DNA of 64,000 nucleotides from NCBI RefSeq assembly GCF_040954835.1, contig NC_090703.1, positions 8,799,001 to 8,863,000 on the forward strand, in the 5' to 3' direction. Source of the DNA: Lepisosteus oculatus. Its lineage: Eukaryota > Chordata > Actinopteri > Semionotiformes > Lepisosteidae. The notes below the pieces were generated by a model. It was not told where the DNA came from, did no database searches, and worked only from the letters and a program-made list of their open reading frames with translations. The translations under genes and the position numbers were made by a program. Shown piece by piece: positions 26,277-38,459 of the stretch; within the stretch, counting starts at the first letter, position 1; every line of letters begins with the position of its first letter.

Positions 26277-27540
26277 CAGTGCCTTGCAAAAGTATTCACA
26301 GTTTTCACATTTTGTGGCTGTAACACTTGCAGTCATGACTATTTCAAGCACAAATTAATATGTTAAACACAGAACCTACTACACCCATTTAGAGCAAAAA
26401 CAAAAACAAAAAAGAAGTAAATAATATGAAACAAAAATTGAAAGGTTCTGATGCCATGACAAACTTTAAACAAGTGACACGATTATTTGAGTGGTCACAG
26501 TCTGTGTGCAGGAATAGTGGTTGACATGATTTCAGAATCAGAATCCCTCGCCCTCAGTCAGGTAAGGAGTTTAAAATAAAGTTCCGACAATAAAGACCGA
26601 GGAGCTTTCAAAACAACCCAGTGAAAAGTTGTATAAAGGTTAAGATCAAGAGAAGGATATAAGCAACATTTCAAAACCCTTTATTATGAACTAAATGGCA
26701 CAGAGACACTGACTAGGAGGCTACTGGATAAGGATGCTACCATAAAGCCAATGGCAACTTTTCAAAGAGGCCAGTGATCGAAATAGGAGAAAATTTCAAT
26801 GGATCAACAATATTCCAGTCACTCCACAAAGAGTGTATAGAGCTTGTAGAGATCTGAAACAAAAATATCTCAAATACTGTACTTTATCTTACTGTGGTCT
26901 GTTAAGACAAAGATTTGAACTTTGTGGTTACAATGCAAAGCATTACACCTGAATCAAAAACCAATCTAATATTGTTACTCAGTTAGCACTATTGTAAAGC
27001 ATAGTGATGGCAGCATCACTGTATGTTATTGTTCTTCTTCATATCAGGTTGTCAAGACTGATAGATAGAACATAGATGAAGCAAAGTATTGGCAAAACCT
27101 GGAGGAAAACCTTTTTTTGACCTAAAACTGGGACAGAAATTCACCTTTCAGCAGGACAGTGTCCCACAGCACAAAGCCAAAGCTACACCAGAATGGTTTA
27201 AAAAAAGTGAATGTCTGTGAGTGGTCTGTCAAAGTCCTGACCTTAATCCTCCTGAGAATCTATCGACTTGAAAACTGCTGTTCATAAGCGATCACCAAGC
27301 AACTTGAGAGAGATGGAACAAACCTGCCAAACATTGGCACAAAGTGCACCAATCTGGTGTGCAAAGTTGGTAGAGACATGTTGAGAAAGACACAAGGCTG
27401 TAATTGCTGCCAAAGATGCTTCTATAGAATATTGAGAATTAGAAGGCTTCATTCCGAGTATTCAGGATTTTAATAAAATATTAAGGTTAAAAAATGATTT
27501 TATAATTTGTTCGTTTTAAATGTAATTTAAAAAATTTCAC
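26277..27540 (+). mobile_element. Tc1/mariner-like transposon with transposase pseudogene, right end lost
   Basis: The left end is the same CAGTGCCTTGCAAAAGTAT as the copy at 17590-19020 and is flanked by TA. A plus-strand transposase remnant follows: around 27130-27250 it reads like the conserved Tc1 stretch (block with QHKA, then SPDLNP, then NL). It ends near 27430 with HKAVIAAKDASIEY and a stop. Frameshifts and stops interrupt it throughout. Sequence at 27455-27540 matches the complement of the 17650-17700 end region, but no terminal repeat is recognisable. Confidence 0.82.
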
Positions 27541-29759
27541 ATGTAGCACCTCTCATTTATTTAAAAGTGGTTCAGTGGCATTTGTTGTACACATATTGAA
27601 TTCCAATAAACTCTGCAGCTTTCAGTCAGGATCTTAGCCAGTTTCCTATTAATAAATATCAGTTCAGCTGAATATACTGTATTTAATTACTAATATAGAA
27701 CACACGTAGTTTCTTGACTGTAGTTGTTTTCGGAATGTATTTTGTATACTGTAGATGTTCTCTTCTTTATAGTATAGAACCTATGTTTGGTTTGGATAAT
27801 GTTAATTGAGTAAGTTATCAATTTTCTCAACTGTACACCTAGTGTCTCACATTGAAATGAAAACAGACCCAGAAATAGTTGTGTAGAGATATTAGGATAT
27901 AAACTACAGGCCAGTACGAGGCCCAGCAGAAGAGGCAAACTGATGAGCATAGCGCTGTTGCTTTGTACTACATAAAACCACGCATTTATATCAGAAACAA
28001 TCACGGATTTTTAGTGCGTTGACACACCTGTAAAATATTACACTACTTGACATTGACTTGGCTTCATAGTCATTGTTAGAAAATTCATGCTTACAGGGTA
28101 ATGACATCTGTAAAAAAGAATCTTTGGTGCTTCATGATCAAAATGAATGTGCAGCTGTAGCAGGAATGGCAGTCTTATTAAGTTGTCCAATAGCAAAGCT
28201 CTATAGCAGTAAAATTGCTGAAGGGGTCCTTTCATTTAGATTAGAGCCAGGCTTTTAATCCTTTGTCTCTTGCATTTTCACTCTGCTGTTTGTACCTCTT
28301 AGCAAATGAGTGAGGGGGGCTCTTGGTTTGCCGAATAGCTGTGCATCATAGGATCTGGAGAAAAGCTGTCTTTCATTAGATTATTTCTAGTGGTGGGATT
28401 GGTTAAATGTACTGGACTGAGGTTTCATTACAATTTACAGATTCTTACTGCAAGGGAAAATCAAACTCACATTAGATTACATTACATGTAATACAAAAAT
28501 AAAGAGGTTTGCAAATAAAATGTGTAATAATTCACACACTGTCTCCTTATTCCCTCACTATAGCCCCAAAAAGTGAAATTCCTAGAATGAAGGCTATCAG
28601 AGAGCTATATGCTGAAAGGCACTTGCACCTTTTGTATTAATAAGGTGGGAATCAGTTGAAGTGGTAAAACTTGATGATATTTCCTCTAGCATATTCTCAT
28701 GCTGATTGTTTCGGTTTTTCTTTAAAGAAACTTGAGTTTCAGGCAGCAACAAAGATGCTGCCATTCAGACAGTTATATTTTCAAAGGGGTGTGATTGAAT
28801 CTCGTCTCTGCTGGACCCAAATCTCAGCATCCTTTGTTTTGCTTTTTTGTTATGCAATACAGTTTTAGTTCCAGTCATTCAGGTTAACTACATCAGAAAT
28901 GTAAATCCAAGCAATAAGGATGTATCAGGAACACTTCATAAAAAAAAAAACCCTGCTTTAAAGAGGGCTTTGTATGCTCATGGTCTCTCTGACTGGCATG
29001 AAAAATATTATTGAAAAGCTCATGACAACTTGTAGTCAGGTACTCTGTGGTGATCTCACAGCAGCGAGTCCTGCATGACTTTTACAAAATAGCGTGGGAT
29101 GGGGGATGGGTAGTACATTGTGGATTCACAGTGATGAGATACAAAAGAGAGCCAACCCTCTTTAGAGGAAAAAAACCAGGACATTTCCACCAGCCTACTA
29201 AGTTTGGATTTTTTGCTGTCTGACATCAAAATAATGCACAAGGTTTACTTACATCTTGCAAAATCAGAGGAAAATCATGCACTGGATTTCAATTATAATC
29301 TATTTAGAGGCACACACAACAGTTTAATTGCTTATATGTGGTAATCTGTGATATTGGATTTTGACATTGTTCATCCACGAGGGGTTTAAAAACTGGCTGG
29401 TGGAATCCAGACTTTTATTTTAAGAGCAGGAGTAATTCAGAGGGAAGAAAATGATTGCACGAAAAAGTTGTAGGACTCTTGTCCGTTAGAGATAAAGCAT
29501 TAATCAAACCCAGTGTTTATCATGCTGGCTGTTTGTTTTTCTCTCTTCTGACATACCCCATGTTCCCTGCTGAAGTCTAGTTTTCACCCTTCTGTTCAGT
29601 GCTATGGGCTAAATCATAAATTTAGCACATTGGGTAAAGCGGTCCAAAAATAATGATATTAATAAAAGACAGACGCTTTTATGATTACATTTATGTTTTT
29701 GAGGTTTCTCATTTTTCATTGTGAAACTGCTTCAGCTGCTTCACTTATGTATTAAGTTC
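27541..29759. other. Noncoding stretch, no gene seen
   Basis: Short frames only, including a 104-codon minus-strand frame (27690-28004) without family features. No repeat recognised. Confidence 0.6.
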
Positions 29760-30530
29760 TTCAAAGGGATTACCCTGGTATCTGAGAGGTTGATTATTAA
29801 CTGCTTGCAAGGTTTCGTTTGAATTGCCCCCGTTAAACGAGAAATTATAGGCTGGAGAGAGAGGCTAATAATGGTTATTAACCTCGCTCAGGCGTCGCCA
29901 TAAAAGTCTGCCTTAATAACGAGGCCCACCATCAAGCTTGCCGTTGTGTAGTCACGGGACCCCTAAGGAGCGGCTAACTTATTAAAATAATGAATTAGCC
30001 GACCAGATTACTGCAGCCTGCGGCAAAGGCAATTATCGTACTCCAAATCCCCGGACATCGCTCCACGGCATGATAAAACAAGCTTTTGGAAACCGGAGCT
30101 CTTATTGCAAATGAATAGATTGTTAATTAGGATCCCTCCCGCTGTGGGTTCACTTATAGAAAACAATTGTGCGACGAGAAGAGCAACAGTTTTTAGATAG
30201 GAGCTAATCAGGATCTGTTTCCAAGCCTCCTGGAAACAAATATTATAATATTCATATGTGGACAGCGCTGAGAGGATGCGCTGCCCTTTCTTTCCTCGGA
30301 ATAAAGCGCAATAGAGCAAACATGTCAGAAGAGGCCCTTCCAGAGCGCAAACTTAGCAGCAAACAAAGGCAAGCAATTAAACCCTTCTCCTCCGGGGGTT
30401 CACACAAACCGCATTATCCCGAGGCCAACACAGAAAATTTAGGATGGAAGAGATTACTAGTGCAAATCAAACAGCCAAACCCCGCATGGTGCAGGGATGC
30501 TGAGGAGTTTTCAGTGTAGGTCTGTTCTGT
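29760..30530. promoter_or_regulatory. Strong candidate conserved noncoding element / developmental enhancer
   Basis: About 770 bp of repeat-free, CpG-containing sequence is packed with homeobox and POU-like words: GGTTATTAACC, TAATGAATTAGC, TTGTTAATTAGG, TATTGCAAATGAATAG, CTAATCAGGAT. It sits in an AT-rich, repeat-invaded neighbourhood, about 19 kb upstream of the esrrb start exon. Frames crossing it on both strands (103 and 87 codons) look accidental. The judgement is by eye. Confidence 0.45.
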
Positions 30531-30759
30531 AAATATTTATTCTTAATTTTCCTGTCAAGGTGATGAGAATTTACTGTCAGCTTACAAAGAGCTCTCAAGC
30601 GGTCAGGTACTCTGACGAAGAGGCGCATTAGGCATCTTTGCAAAAAAAGGGAGGGGTTACAACATAATTGAAATATTAACTTTAATAAGCCAAAAAGGAG
30701 TCTAAAACTTTTTCAGCACATCCGCTTACACAGAGCAAAATTCCAAATCCAATTCATGA

Positions 30760-31165
30760 GGGACAACGACCAAGACCAAGAAACTAATCGCAACCTTCGC
30801 TCTTCTAATTCTGGTCTCCTAACTGCCCCCCCCCCATGCCCGTGTACATTGTATGGGTGACAGGGCCTTCTCCTGTTATGCCCCCAAGCTCTGGAACTCT
30901 CTGCCCAAGGATATCAGAGAGTCACCTTCTCTAAACTCCTTCAAATCCAGACTCAAAACCTTCTTCTTTAGAAGAGCCTATACTTAACTGGTTCCATTCT
31001 TCACCCCTCTGCTTTTCTAAGTACCACCATCCACGGTCTCCTCTGTATATTGCAATTGTGTTTTATCTTGTGTATTCTTTTTATTTATTGTTGTTGTCAT
31101 TCTGTAAAGCGCTTTGAGAAGCCACCTTTAAAGGTGCTATATAAAATGAAGTTTATGATTATTAT
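30760..31165 (+). mobile_element. L2-type LINE 3' fragment with ORF2 C-terminus
   Basis: A frame at 30856-30987 reads GDRAFSCYAPKLWNSLP, continues IRESPSLNSFKSRLKTFF and ends with TAA. This is the typical C-terminus of L2/CR1-group ORF2. The 3' end shows the classic tail TAAAGCGCTTTGAGAAG, GGTGCTATATAAAATGAAG and a short ATT run. 5'-truncated and inactive. Confidence 0.88.
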
Positions 31166-31384
31166 TTGTGAATGTCTTGAGTATGTTAGGTAGGACAGTT
31201 TTAGCTTAACCTGCTTGGTGAAAGGGCAGACCCTTGGCCATAGAACAAGGAGGATATAACATGGGAGACTCGAACCCCATTCAGAGTGAGGCGTTAACCA
31301 AATAGAAGGATCAAGGGTGAAGATGGGGTGGAGGAAGGCTGCATGAGACAAATGCAAAAGGAGGTGTCTGTGTTAGATATTGTA

Positions 31385-31612
31385 GCACTCTCAGGTTCAC
31401 GTGGGTATGCGCCCTCGCCACTGCCACCTCAGGTCAGCCCCCCACCGCTGGGGACTCAAACCCAGGCCTCCGGCATCACTGAACAGGGAACCAGCCAGCT
31501 GAGCTAAAGGGAGATCTCCCATCAGCCCAGTGGCTGAGGTCCCTGCTATTCACAGGGAAGGGTGGTGACGTCACCGCGCTGTTAAGCCGGCTCGCACAAC
31601 CTGTATGCGTTA
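31385..31612 (-). mobile_element. tRNA-derived SINE with clear A and B boxes
   Basis: On the minus strand the head reads TTTAGCTCAGCTGGCTGG (canonical A box, complement of 31495-31506), then GGCCTGGGTTTGAGTCCCC (B box, complement of 31452-31462). No acceptor stem can be closed, so it is not a tRNA gene. A shorter tRNA-like scrap (complement GGGGTTCGAGTCTCCC) lies just left at 31264-31279. Confidence 0.7.
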
Positions 31613-32239
31613 CAATATAAAGAGCACATTTTAGTAAGGGTTAAGAATGGGAACAGCTGGGCGAGATTGACTTGTTGTCACTATCTGTCCTGAACTTCAA
31701 TCAATAACTTCCATACAGTGTGGACTTGTTTTATTGGAATCTTATGTCATAGAATCCTGATAATCCAAGTACATGATATTTACATTTGAATTTTAGGATT
31801 TGTATGAAATGTTAAATCACTGAGAGGAATAACTGAGATACTTTTGTACTCTCCACCTCCAGACATCTAATATCATGTGTTTTTTTTATCTTTTTCCAAA
31901 CCCATTCTTTAGTTTTCCTTGCACCTGAGATAAATCAAAGATTCTCAGCTGTTTAGAATTAAAAATTAAATAACAACGAAGATGATGCCCACATCCGTGG
32001 CTTACTGCTAATTTAACAAGCCTGCTTAAATTTCCATCATCTACGAGGAACAGAGGATTTCTGATATTACCAAATTCCATGCAACTACTTGTTATGTCAA
32101 TAACATATTGAACTGGAATGATACACGACTGTTGCTTGTTTATAACTTTAGGTTTTAATGTTTTTAAAGGAGAGACATGTTACTGCTAAGCATGATTCCG
32201 TTTTCAGATGGAATACTTTTTGTTCTACCCACCTGATAT

Positions 32240-32610
32240 GGAGCAGCCAACTGTGTGTTTTCTACATGTCATCTCGCCACTGTGAACCCCTCAACTGCAC
32301 ACAGGGGAGGGAATGAGGACGTGCATGCAGACTCCTCCAACCTGCCCACCTTCAAGCCACACGTCAGTTTACACCTCAAAGGTGCCACAGCCCCCTATTG
32401 GCTGGCGGAGAGGCCCGTCCTGACCAAGAGCACTGCCAACCTGCAAAGTGCTCAGCAGGCTGCCGGTTTGGCAGAGTCATTGAAAACCAAGAGAGCCCTG
32501 GCTGGGCAGTTCAACTGCTTGGGGAAACCCGGTCACGGGCAGCCAATGATATGATCCGGGGTCGAACCCGTGATCAAGGGGCAACCACTTTTACCATGAG
32601 TCACTGGGGA
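32240..32610 (-). mobile_element. Probable SINE-like repeat with tRNA-like head
   Basis: On the minus strand CCCAGTGACTCATGGTAAAA is followed by ATCACGGGTTCGACCCCGGA, which holds a perfect-looking B box (complement of 32558-32568). The GC-richer body to the left contains CCTATTGGCTGGCGGAGAGG. Two overlapping plus-strand frames of about 100 codons here are by-products. Family not recognised. Confidence 0.5.
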
Positions 32611-32894
32611 GTTACTGAAACAAATGATCAGGAGTTACTGAGTTTGAAGTCTGACCAGGACAAAAGTAAACTTCCCTTGCCCAAAAACTGACCTTCATGC
32701 ATTGACTGGGTAGAAGGAGTCTCCTGGGTGATGTGCAAAGCTGGTGGACAGTGATTGTGCAGGAAATTAGTTTGAACTGTTTCAGTAATTTAGACATGTG
32801 CACTGTAGCTGCTGGTTTTAGCAGGTGCTTCAGATTTAATGCCGTCAAAGAGAAGTGTTTTTGTTCTTCTAGAAAACCCACAGGTGTTTTCTAA

Positions 32895-33020
32895 CAACAG
32901 GAAACAACAGGGAGCCATTTGGGTGGCTGGTCTGTTTGGTAGTAGCTAACTGATCCAAGAATCCAATCCAGCTGTTCCTTGAAAGAAGCCAGGGTCCCAC
33001 AATCTGAGACTGAAGTATTT
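32895..33020 (-). mobile_element. LINE 3' tail fragment
   Basis: GGGAGCCATTTGGGTGGCTG, AGTAGCTAACTGATCCAAGA and GAAAGAAGCCAGGGT parallel the minus-strand LINE end at 38480-38590. Same family, truncated. Confidence 0.6.
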
Positions 33021-36000
33021 TAAATGCACATTGACTGCTATGGTAGTAACAATCTACTATTTATCCATCAAATGTTCAAAATCATAACATACAGTACATT
33101 AAGTTTAAACTTCCCAAAGAGCAATCCTGTGCTTCTTTGTTTTTAAAGTTGATATCTATGTACTCAGATTTATGTATAGAGAAGTGCCTCCTGTCTTTAA
33201 TCAATCAGATATTGTAGATGCGGTTAAGTCTTACATTGTTAGTTTGTTGACAAATGCACGCTTCATTTAAAATACATCCTTCATTTAAACTTTCCTTAAT
33301 AATGCTTATGCTTCCCAGTGGAACATTTTTCTAATTTGCCCCTAGGATATAAAATCCTACGCTACACTAAGCAAAATATGGCTTTGAAAAAAATGTTCAT
33401 TTTTCTATAGAAAAAAATAATAATACTGGCAGAAGTGTTTTTTTCTCCCTCTGTTTAAACTGTGTAAATCAGACATAGGCTGATGCTACTAAAGATCATC
33501 TGCATTTGGCAAAAATCAATTTATCTCTGTTGTAAATGATCCTTTAAATAATTTAATGTGCATTTGGGGGTTCACACACCTGCTGTAATGGCAAGGGCCT
33601 GCTGGGAATACTAGATGAGTATTTTTGGTGGTAATTTGTAGGTACATTGTATAGTGTTTATGTTGTTTTCTGACTTTATACCATAATATTGAAGTAAGAA
33701 TTAGTCAACTCTAAAAACCCATTACAATTTAAATCCATTCAAAAACAAAGCCAACACACACTTTTTAAACGCAGAACGTTTTCCACAACTACTACAAAAA
33801 ACAGTGACTGCTAAATAAACTTCCCATTTTGTTTGAATGATTGAGAGTAAATTTCAGTCTAGGTATTCAGAATATTGGCGGTGCACTGGAAATATAGAGA
33901 GACAATATATAGTACCTGAAGTGATGATAAAGGAGCCTTACAGTATGTGTCTGATCAGAACAGTGGCTTGAACAGTCCACTCCACTGACACTGTATTTTA
34001 TATTGAGTGCTCGTCGGGACAAAGTACACAGTGGATATTTTACATTATATTGCTATAAGAAAGCATCAGGGAGAAGGAGAAGGAGATCAAAATATCAAGA
34101 ATAATGCCCATTGCACAAATAATTCTACTTTTAAATTCACACTACGGTTCAAACTCTGTGTGAAGAACAATCAAATACAAATGCTTCTATTGTTCACTCC
34201 CTCCTGCTATCTATCACTTAAAGACTTTACAGAGACAAGGAGGTGAATATTAATGAGATCATTTTCAGAGGAGTTCCACATGAAAGCCTCTCATGGCAAC
34301 ATACATTTTTAATCAGTGGGAAAAACAGACCAAAAAAGGCATCAATTTGCAGTGATATAGCACTGTGTACTTAGCACTGCTCGGAGCCCTGCCACACAAT
34401 GTGTGACACAAACTAATAGATTTATTATTTATTAATTACTGATATGCATGAAATACATACAATTTTTTTCTGAATACCTTAAGGTCTCCAAACTCAGGAT
34501 TGTAATTGAAGCATAAAAACTGCTGCGTTCTGTAGTATGCTCTTTTATTGGAAAGTTTTCCCGATTATTACTTTTATTGAAAAAAAGATCAAATTTACTT
34601 TAGCTACAGGCAATGCAAAAAAAAAAAAACCAACAACAATGTTTGCAGGAAGCTTTTTTGCATCATTAACACGATTTTGAAATTTTAGCTGAATGTCATC
34701 CCGTTTGCCAAAACAGCAGTGCAGATTTTGAGCTAGAAAAATAAAACCTTTTTTTTTCTAATAAATTAAACAGGTCATTGTGTACTTCGGATAGAATGCT
34801 CTGTGCCCTGGCAGCTAAAGGTAAAATAAAATCAGAGTGAAAAATAAAAATTCTCGCAGGCCAAGTTGCGAGATTAGGAGTGGAATTCTCTCCATATGGA
34901 ACTGAACACAGGCCACAAGAACCAATTTCTGTTTGGCCCTCCACAGCTAAGCAGCACACTTTCAAATGACTTTCCATCAGTGCGTGTTGAGAGAAAGCTG
35001 GACTCAGGTTCCAGGAGTTAATGGAATGCACAACCTGTCACAGCCTCCAGCCTCTGTCAGTTTCAGCTACACTCCCCTAATTCAGACAGACTGGTCACTG
35101 GGTAGCCAGCAAGCAGCAACGATCATTTTGTGTAACCTGCAAATCACAATTATGATTTCCAATGGCTCCATGCAGCACTCTGGGCTATCCGTGACACTTT
35201 ACTGTTATCCAGCTGTAAAGAGCTGTTGTTTCATCAGAGAAACCTCCTAACTGCTAACTGCTGACGGCTTGCGAGGTTGAAACAGTTAGGAAGTCAATTT
35301 TTGTTCACCTTTTTTTGTACATAGAGGAAGAAAATTTCAAGTCAGGCGATTTACTGTTTAGAAAACATCACAAAAAAAAACAGTAAAAAAGGTTAATTGT
35401 AATTGTAATTTGTAAGTGCTGTTAAAGAAAGTACTGTAGTAATGTTACTGCAGTTATTTGAGGCTGGCCGGCTGGACCTGACTATCAAGGTTTTAATAGT
35501 ATTTAGGAATGGCAGTTAGATTTCTTCTATCCCTCTAACAGTGCCTGCTTCAGATGTGAATCATTTGTTAAAGCAAACATCTCCCTACAGTGAAACATTT
35601 ACCCCGTTTAGTCTCATTGTTGCCAGGAGTCCTAATTATGGAACATTGCTTGGAGCAAAATGTTTGACATGAGAAAGAGGTTTATTTGATAAAGAGATGT
35701 AAAACTATCCCAAATTCTAGAAGTCATTTGCATTTGCGGTTTCCAGGGCAATATGTACATATTAAGAACCAATATACAAAACTTTAACTTTAATACAACT
35801 ATTTTTTTTAATAAATAAATTGACAGATTACTTTTTTTGGCCTGAGGATATTGTGCATCCAGGGAAAAACAATGGAGTAAAAAATACAGAAGCTGCTTTT
35901 TGCTGTGTTTATCAGACTCCAAGCCACTTCATTGGCCTCACCAATGAAAAAATAGGAGATCAGATTATTGTCTGATGGACGTTTACCTTCTGAAAGTCTG

Positions 36001-36784
36001 TCTTCCATTTGGAGGTGAATAAATTATGGAAACATTCATTCTGAAAAGCTTTTTCCCTTTCAACTTGTGATTTATTAAGCTCTTGTGTGGATTGCCAGGC
36101 TAGGGCTTCAGATGAGCGAAGTTTTGTTTTCTGCACAGGTGAATCCAGAAAGTCTGAAGTCTAAAAACGAGTCTGAATTTCTTGCTGTGCAGTATAACCC
36201 ATTTCAGCATGAAGCCATCACTTCACATTTTAATACCACCTTGCATGTTAACAACCACCACATAGCAGAACAAAAAGCACTTTAACATATTGGAAACATG
36301 TTTTTGGGAAACACCACAGAATACGTAACATATTAAAGCAATCCCATTTTATTCCAAACTCTCCCGGTTCCCACACACCCTTCACAATCCTGTTCTCAGG
36401 ACTTCTGGACATCCATCTTGGACATCTGTATCTTCTAAGCATAGGGAGATTGTACAACAACCAATTCACAGTATTGCTGTAATGCACAATATTTCCGGGC
36501 TTATGAAGTTAGAAGACCTAGGCCTAGGCCAAATCACTTTTCTCATTAACTAGTTTTGAGGTCTCATAGTTTACAGGAAACTTAGACACAATCCCACATC
36601 AGGCTATATTTATAAGTGCTTTACAGTATGTTCAGTTAAGGAGTTTGAGATGCTAGTGACCGTGAAAAGGTTATACATAAAAATAACTGGCAGGCTATGT
36701 GATGACATGGCATTTTGGCTGTGTGATTATGAAAAACAAGGATTCTTCCTCCCCACTGATAGTTAATGTGTGGTGAACGTTCTG
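33021..36784. other. Noncoding stretch, no gene seen
   Basis: AT-rich. A GC-balanced patch at 34860-35230 has overlapping frames on both strands (111 and 94 codons), without recognisable domains. Nothing else stands out. Confidence 0.55.
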
Positions 36785-36905
36785 GAGCACTATTGCTGCC
36801 ATCTCATCATCCAGGTGGATGCTGCACATTAGTGGTGATGGAGGGGAGTCCCCATTACCTGTAAAGCACTATATAAGTGTAAGCAATTATTATTATTATT
36901 ATTTG
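36785..36905 (+). mobile_element. Short L2-like 3' tail fragment
   Basis: ATCATCCAGGTGGATGCTGC, CCCATTACCTGTAAAGC, ACTATATAAGTGTAAGCAAT and an (ATT)n end. Same family as 19330-19405. Confidence 0.65.
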
Positions 36906-38119
36906 TGTGGCCCAACAGAAAAAATGAAGAAGTCAAAAATTCAAATGCAGCTTTTCTCTTCTGTACTCTGATTGTCATCCACCTAATAATCTTTTACCCC
37001 TGATAACGATATCCAAACCCTCCGCAAAACAGGTAAATGTTCAGCAGTAAATAAACTCTTTAATCAAAAAAGAGTGTCTGGTGTATTTTGAAGTAGGTTG
37101 TGTCTGTGTTTTTTAAAGCCTGATTAGTTTCATCAGTCCTCGTTTTTCCTGTGTGAGAGAATCTTCTTACCTTGTTGAAGCATCAGTACCCCAGCTGATG
37201 ACAGTAAAGTCTGGGGGCTGTTTTTTTAATAATTCTGAGGCCAAACTTCCAGGCTTGGTTCCTGTGGGACATGCAGAGCAAGTTAAAGCTATCAGTGTTA
37301 TTTATCTAGTGTATTATGCAGAGAGCTTTTTGTCTTTGTGTGTGTGTGTATTTCCATTCTCTGTATGTTCAGAAACCATCAGTTGCAAGATAAAGGTGTT
37401 TTTTTTCATAGATAGCCTCAGGGGTGTCTTCTCACTGATTGCATTAAACTCACAGTCATTCTCCCCTCATTAGTGACTGCCATGTTTCAACTCCTTCTGG
37501 AAAGGGTTTGATCTGAGACCCAGCAACCCCCACACTCCCCTGCCATTCCTGCCTTCACCCCAGCGAGACAGTTTCTCAAAACTAAATACTCCTTCCTTTT
37601 TTATATTTTTAGGTGAGATGACAAATTTGTTGCAGAACTGTAGAAAACCTGGGTTTGGACTGTTACCCATCACTGTTATGGTGAACAATGCTCTGGATAT
37701 CCCGCTTTTCAGATCTGTTATTCATAAAGTGCAATAGTGAGTTCTGTTTTTGGTTACATTAATTAATTTGCTAGAGAACTGGGAAAGTGGGACTATGAGG
37801 GAGAGAACCAATATTAACTGTGTGTGATTATACTACTGTGATTTCAGGATAGCACATTGAAACTGTGCAATAATGGAACTGACAGAACATCCAAATCAAA
37901 CTCTTTTGAGACGCAAGATATTGCAGCTGTTAGCTGTCAGAACTCCAAGCACACCTGTGTGGTGTTGGGTGCAGTATAGTGTTATTGTTAACATCACACC
38001 TCATTACAGATCATTGTTATCTCAGTGATAGCGAAGTACTTTCTCACCCCTGTCTTCGTAGTGTTAAGCAGACTGAGAGTGTGTGATTCCTCCATAGTCC
38101 ACAACATGGTCATCCCCAG
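36906..38119. other. Noncoding stretch, no gene seen
   Basis: Frames of up to 106 codons (37153-37473, plus) show no family features. No repeat recognised. Confidence 0.6.
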
Positions 38120-38245
38120 CTACACTGGTACACATTTAATGAGAACTGAAAGAGCCAGCACTAAAGTGTCTTGGTCAAGGATACAAAAGCAGAGTTTGCA
38201 CTGCAGACTTGAACCCTAGTTACAAGCCCAAGGCCCTAACCACCT
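38120..38245 (-). mobile_element. tRNA-derived SINE, 5' part
   Basis: On the minus strand GGTGGTTAGGGCCTTGGGC precedes ACTAGGGTTCAAGTCTGC, which holds the B box (complement of 38207-38217). The body includes the complement of TTGGTCAAGGATACAAAAGC. Same family as 3479-3645. Confidence 0.6.
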
Positions 38246-38459
38246 TTCTTTTTATTAAGAGACAACAAACTAAAACTGACACATCTACAGGTATGGACAG
38301 TAGGACATGAAGTCAGACTCTGGGTTGAACATGCATCCTGCACATATCAAATTTCTGATCTGCACGTTGGTTAACCGTGTGTGACCCAAGTGGAGTTCTT
38401 TGTCTCTGTTACCATGGCTGTCTTAGCATACACTATGAGACCGATTTACTATACATTAT

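Noticed and set aside
30256..30519. 87-codon plus-strand frame in the 30 kb block
   Set aside because: Lies inside the candidate enhancer, has no family resemblance or splice context, and a minus-strand frame overlaps it. Both look accidental.
31440..31513. Possible tRNA gene with good A and B boxes
   Set aside because: The acceptor stem cannot pair, and the tRNA-like part continues into a repeat body, so it is a SINE head.
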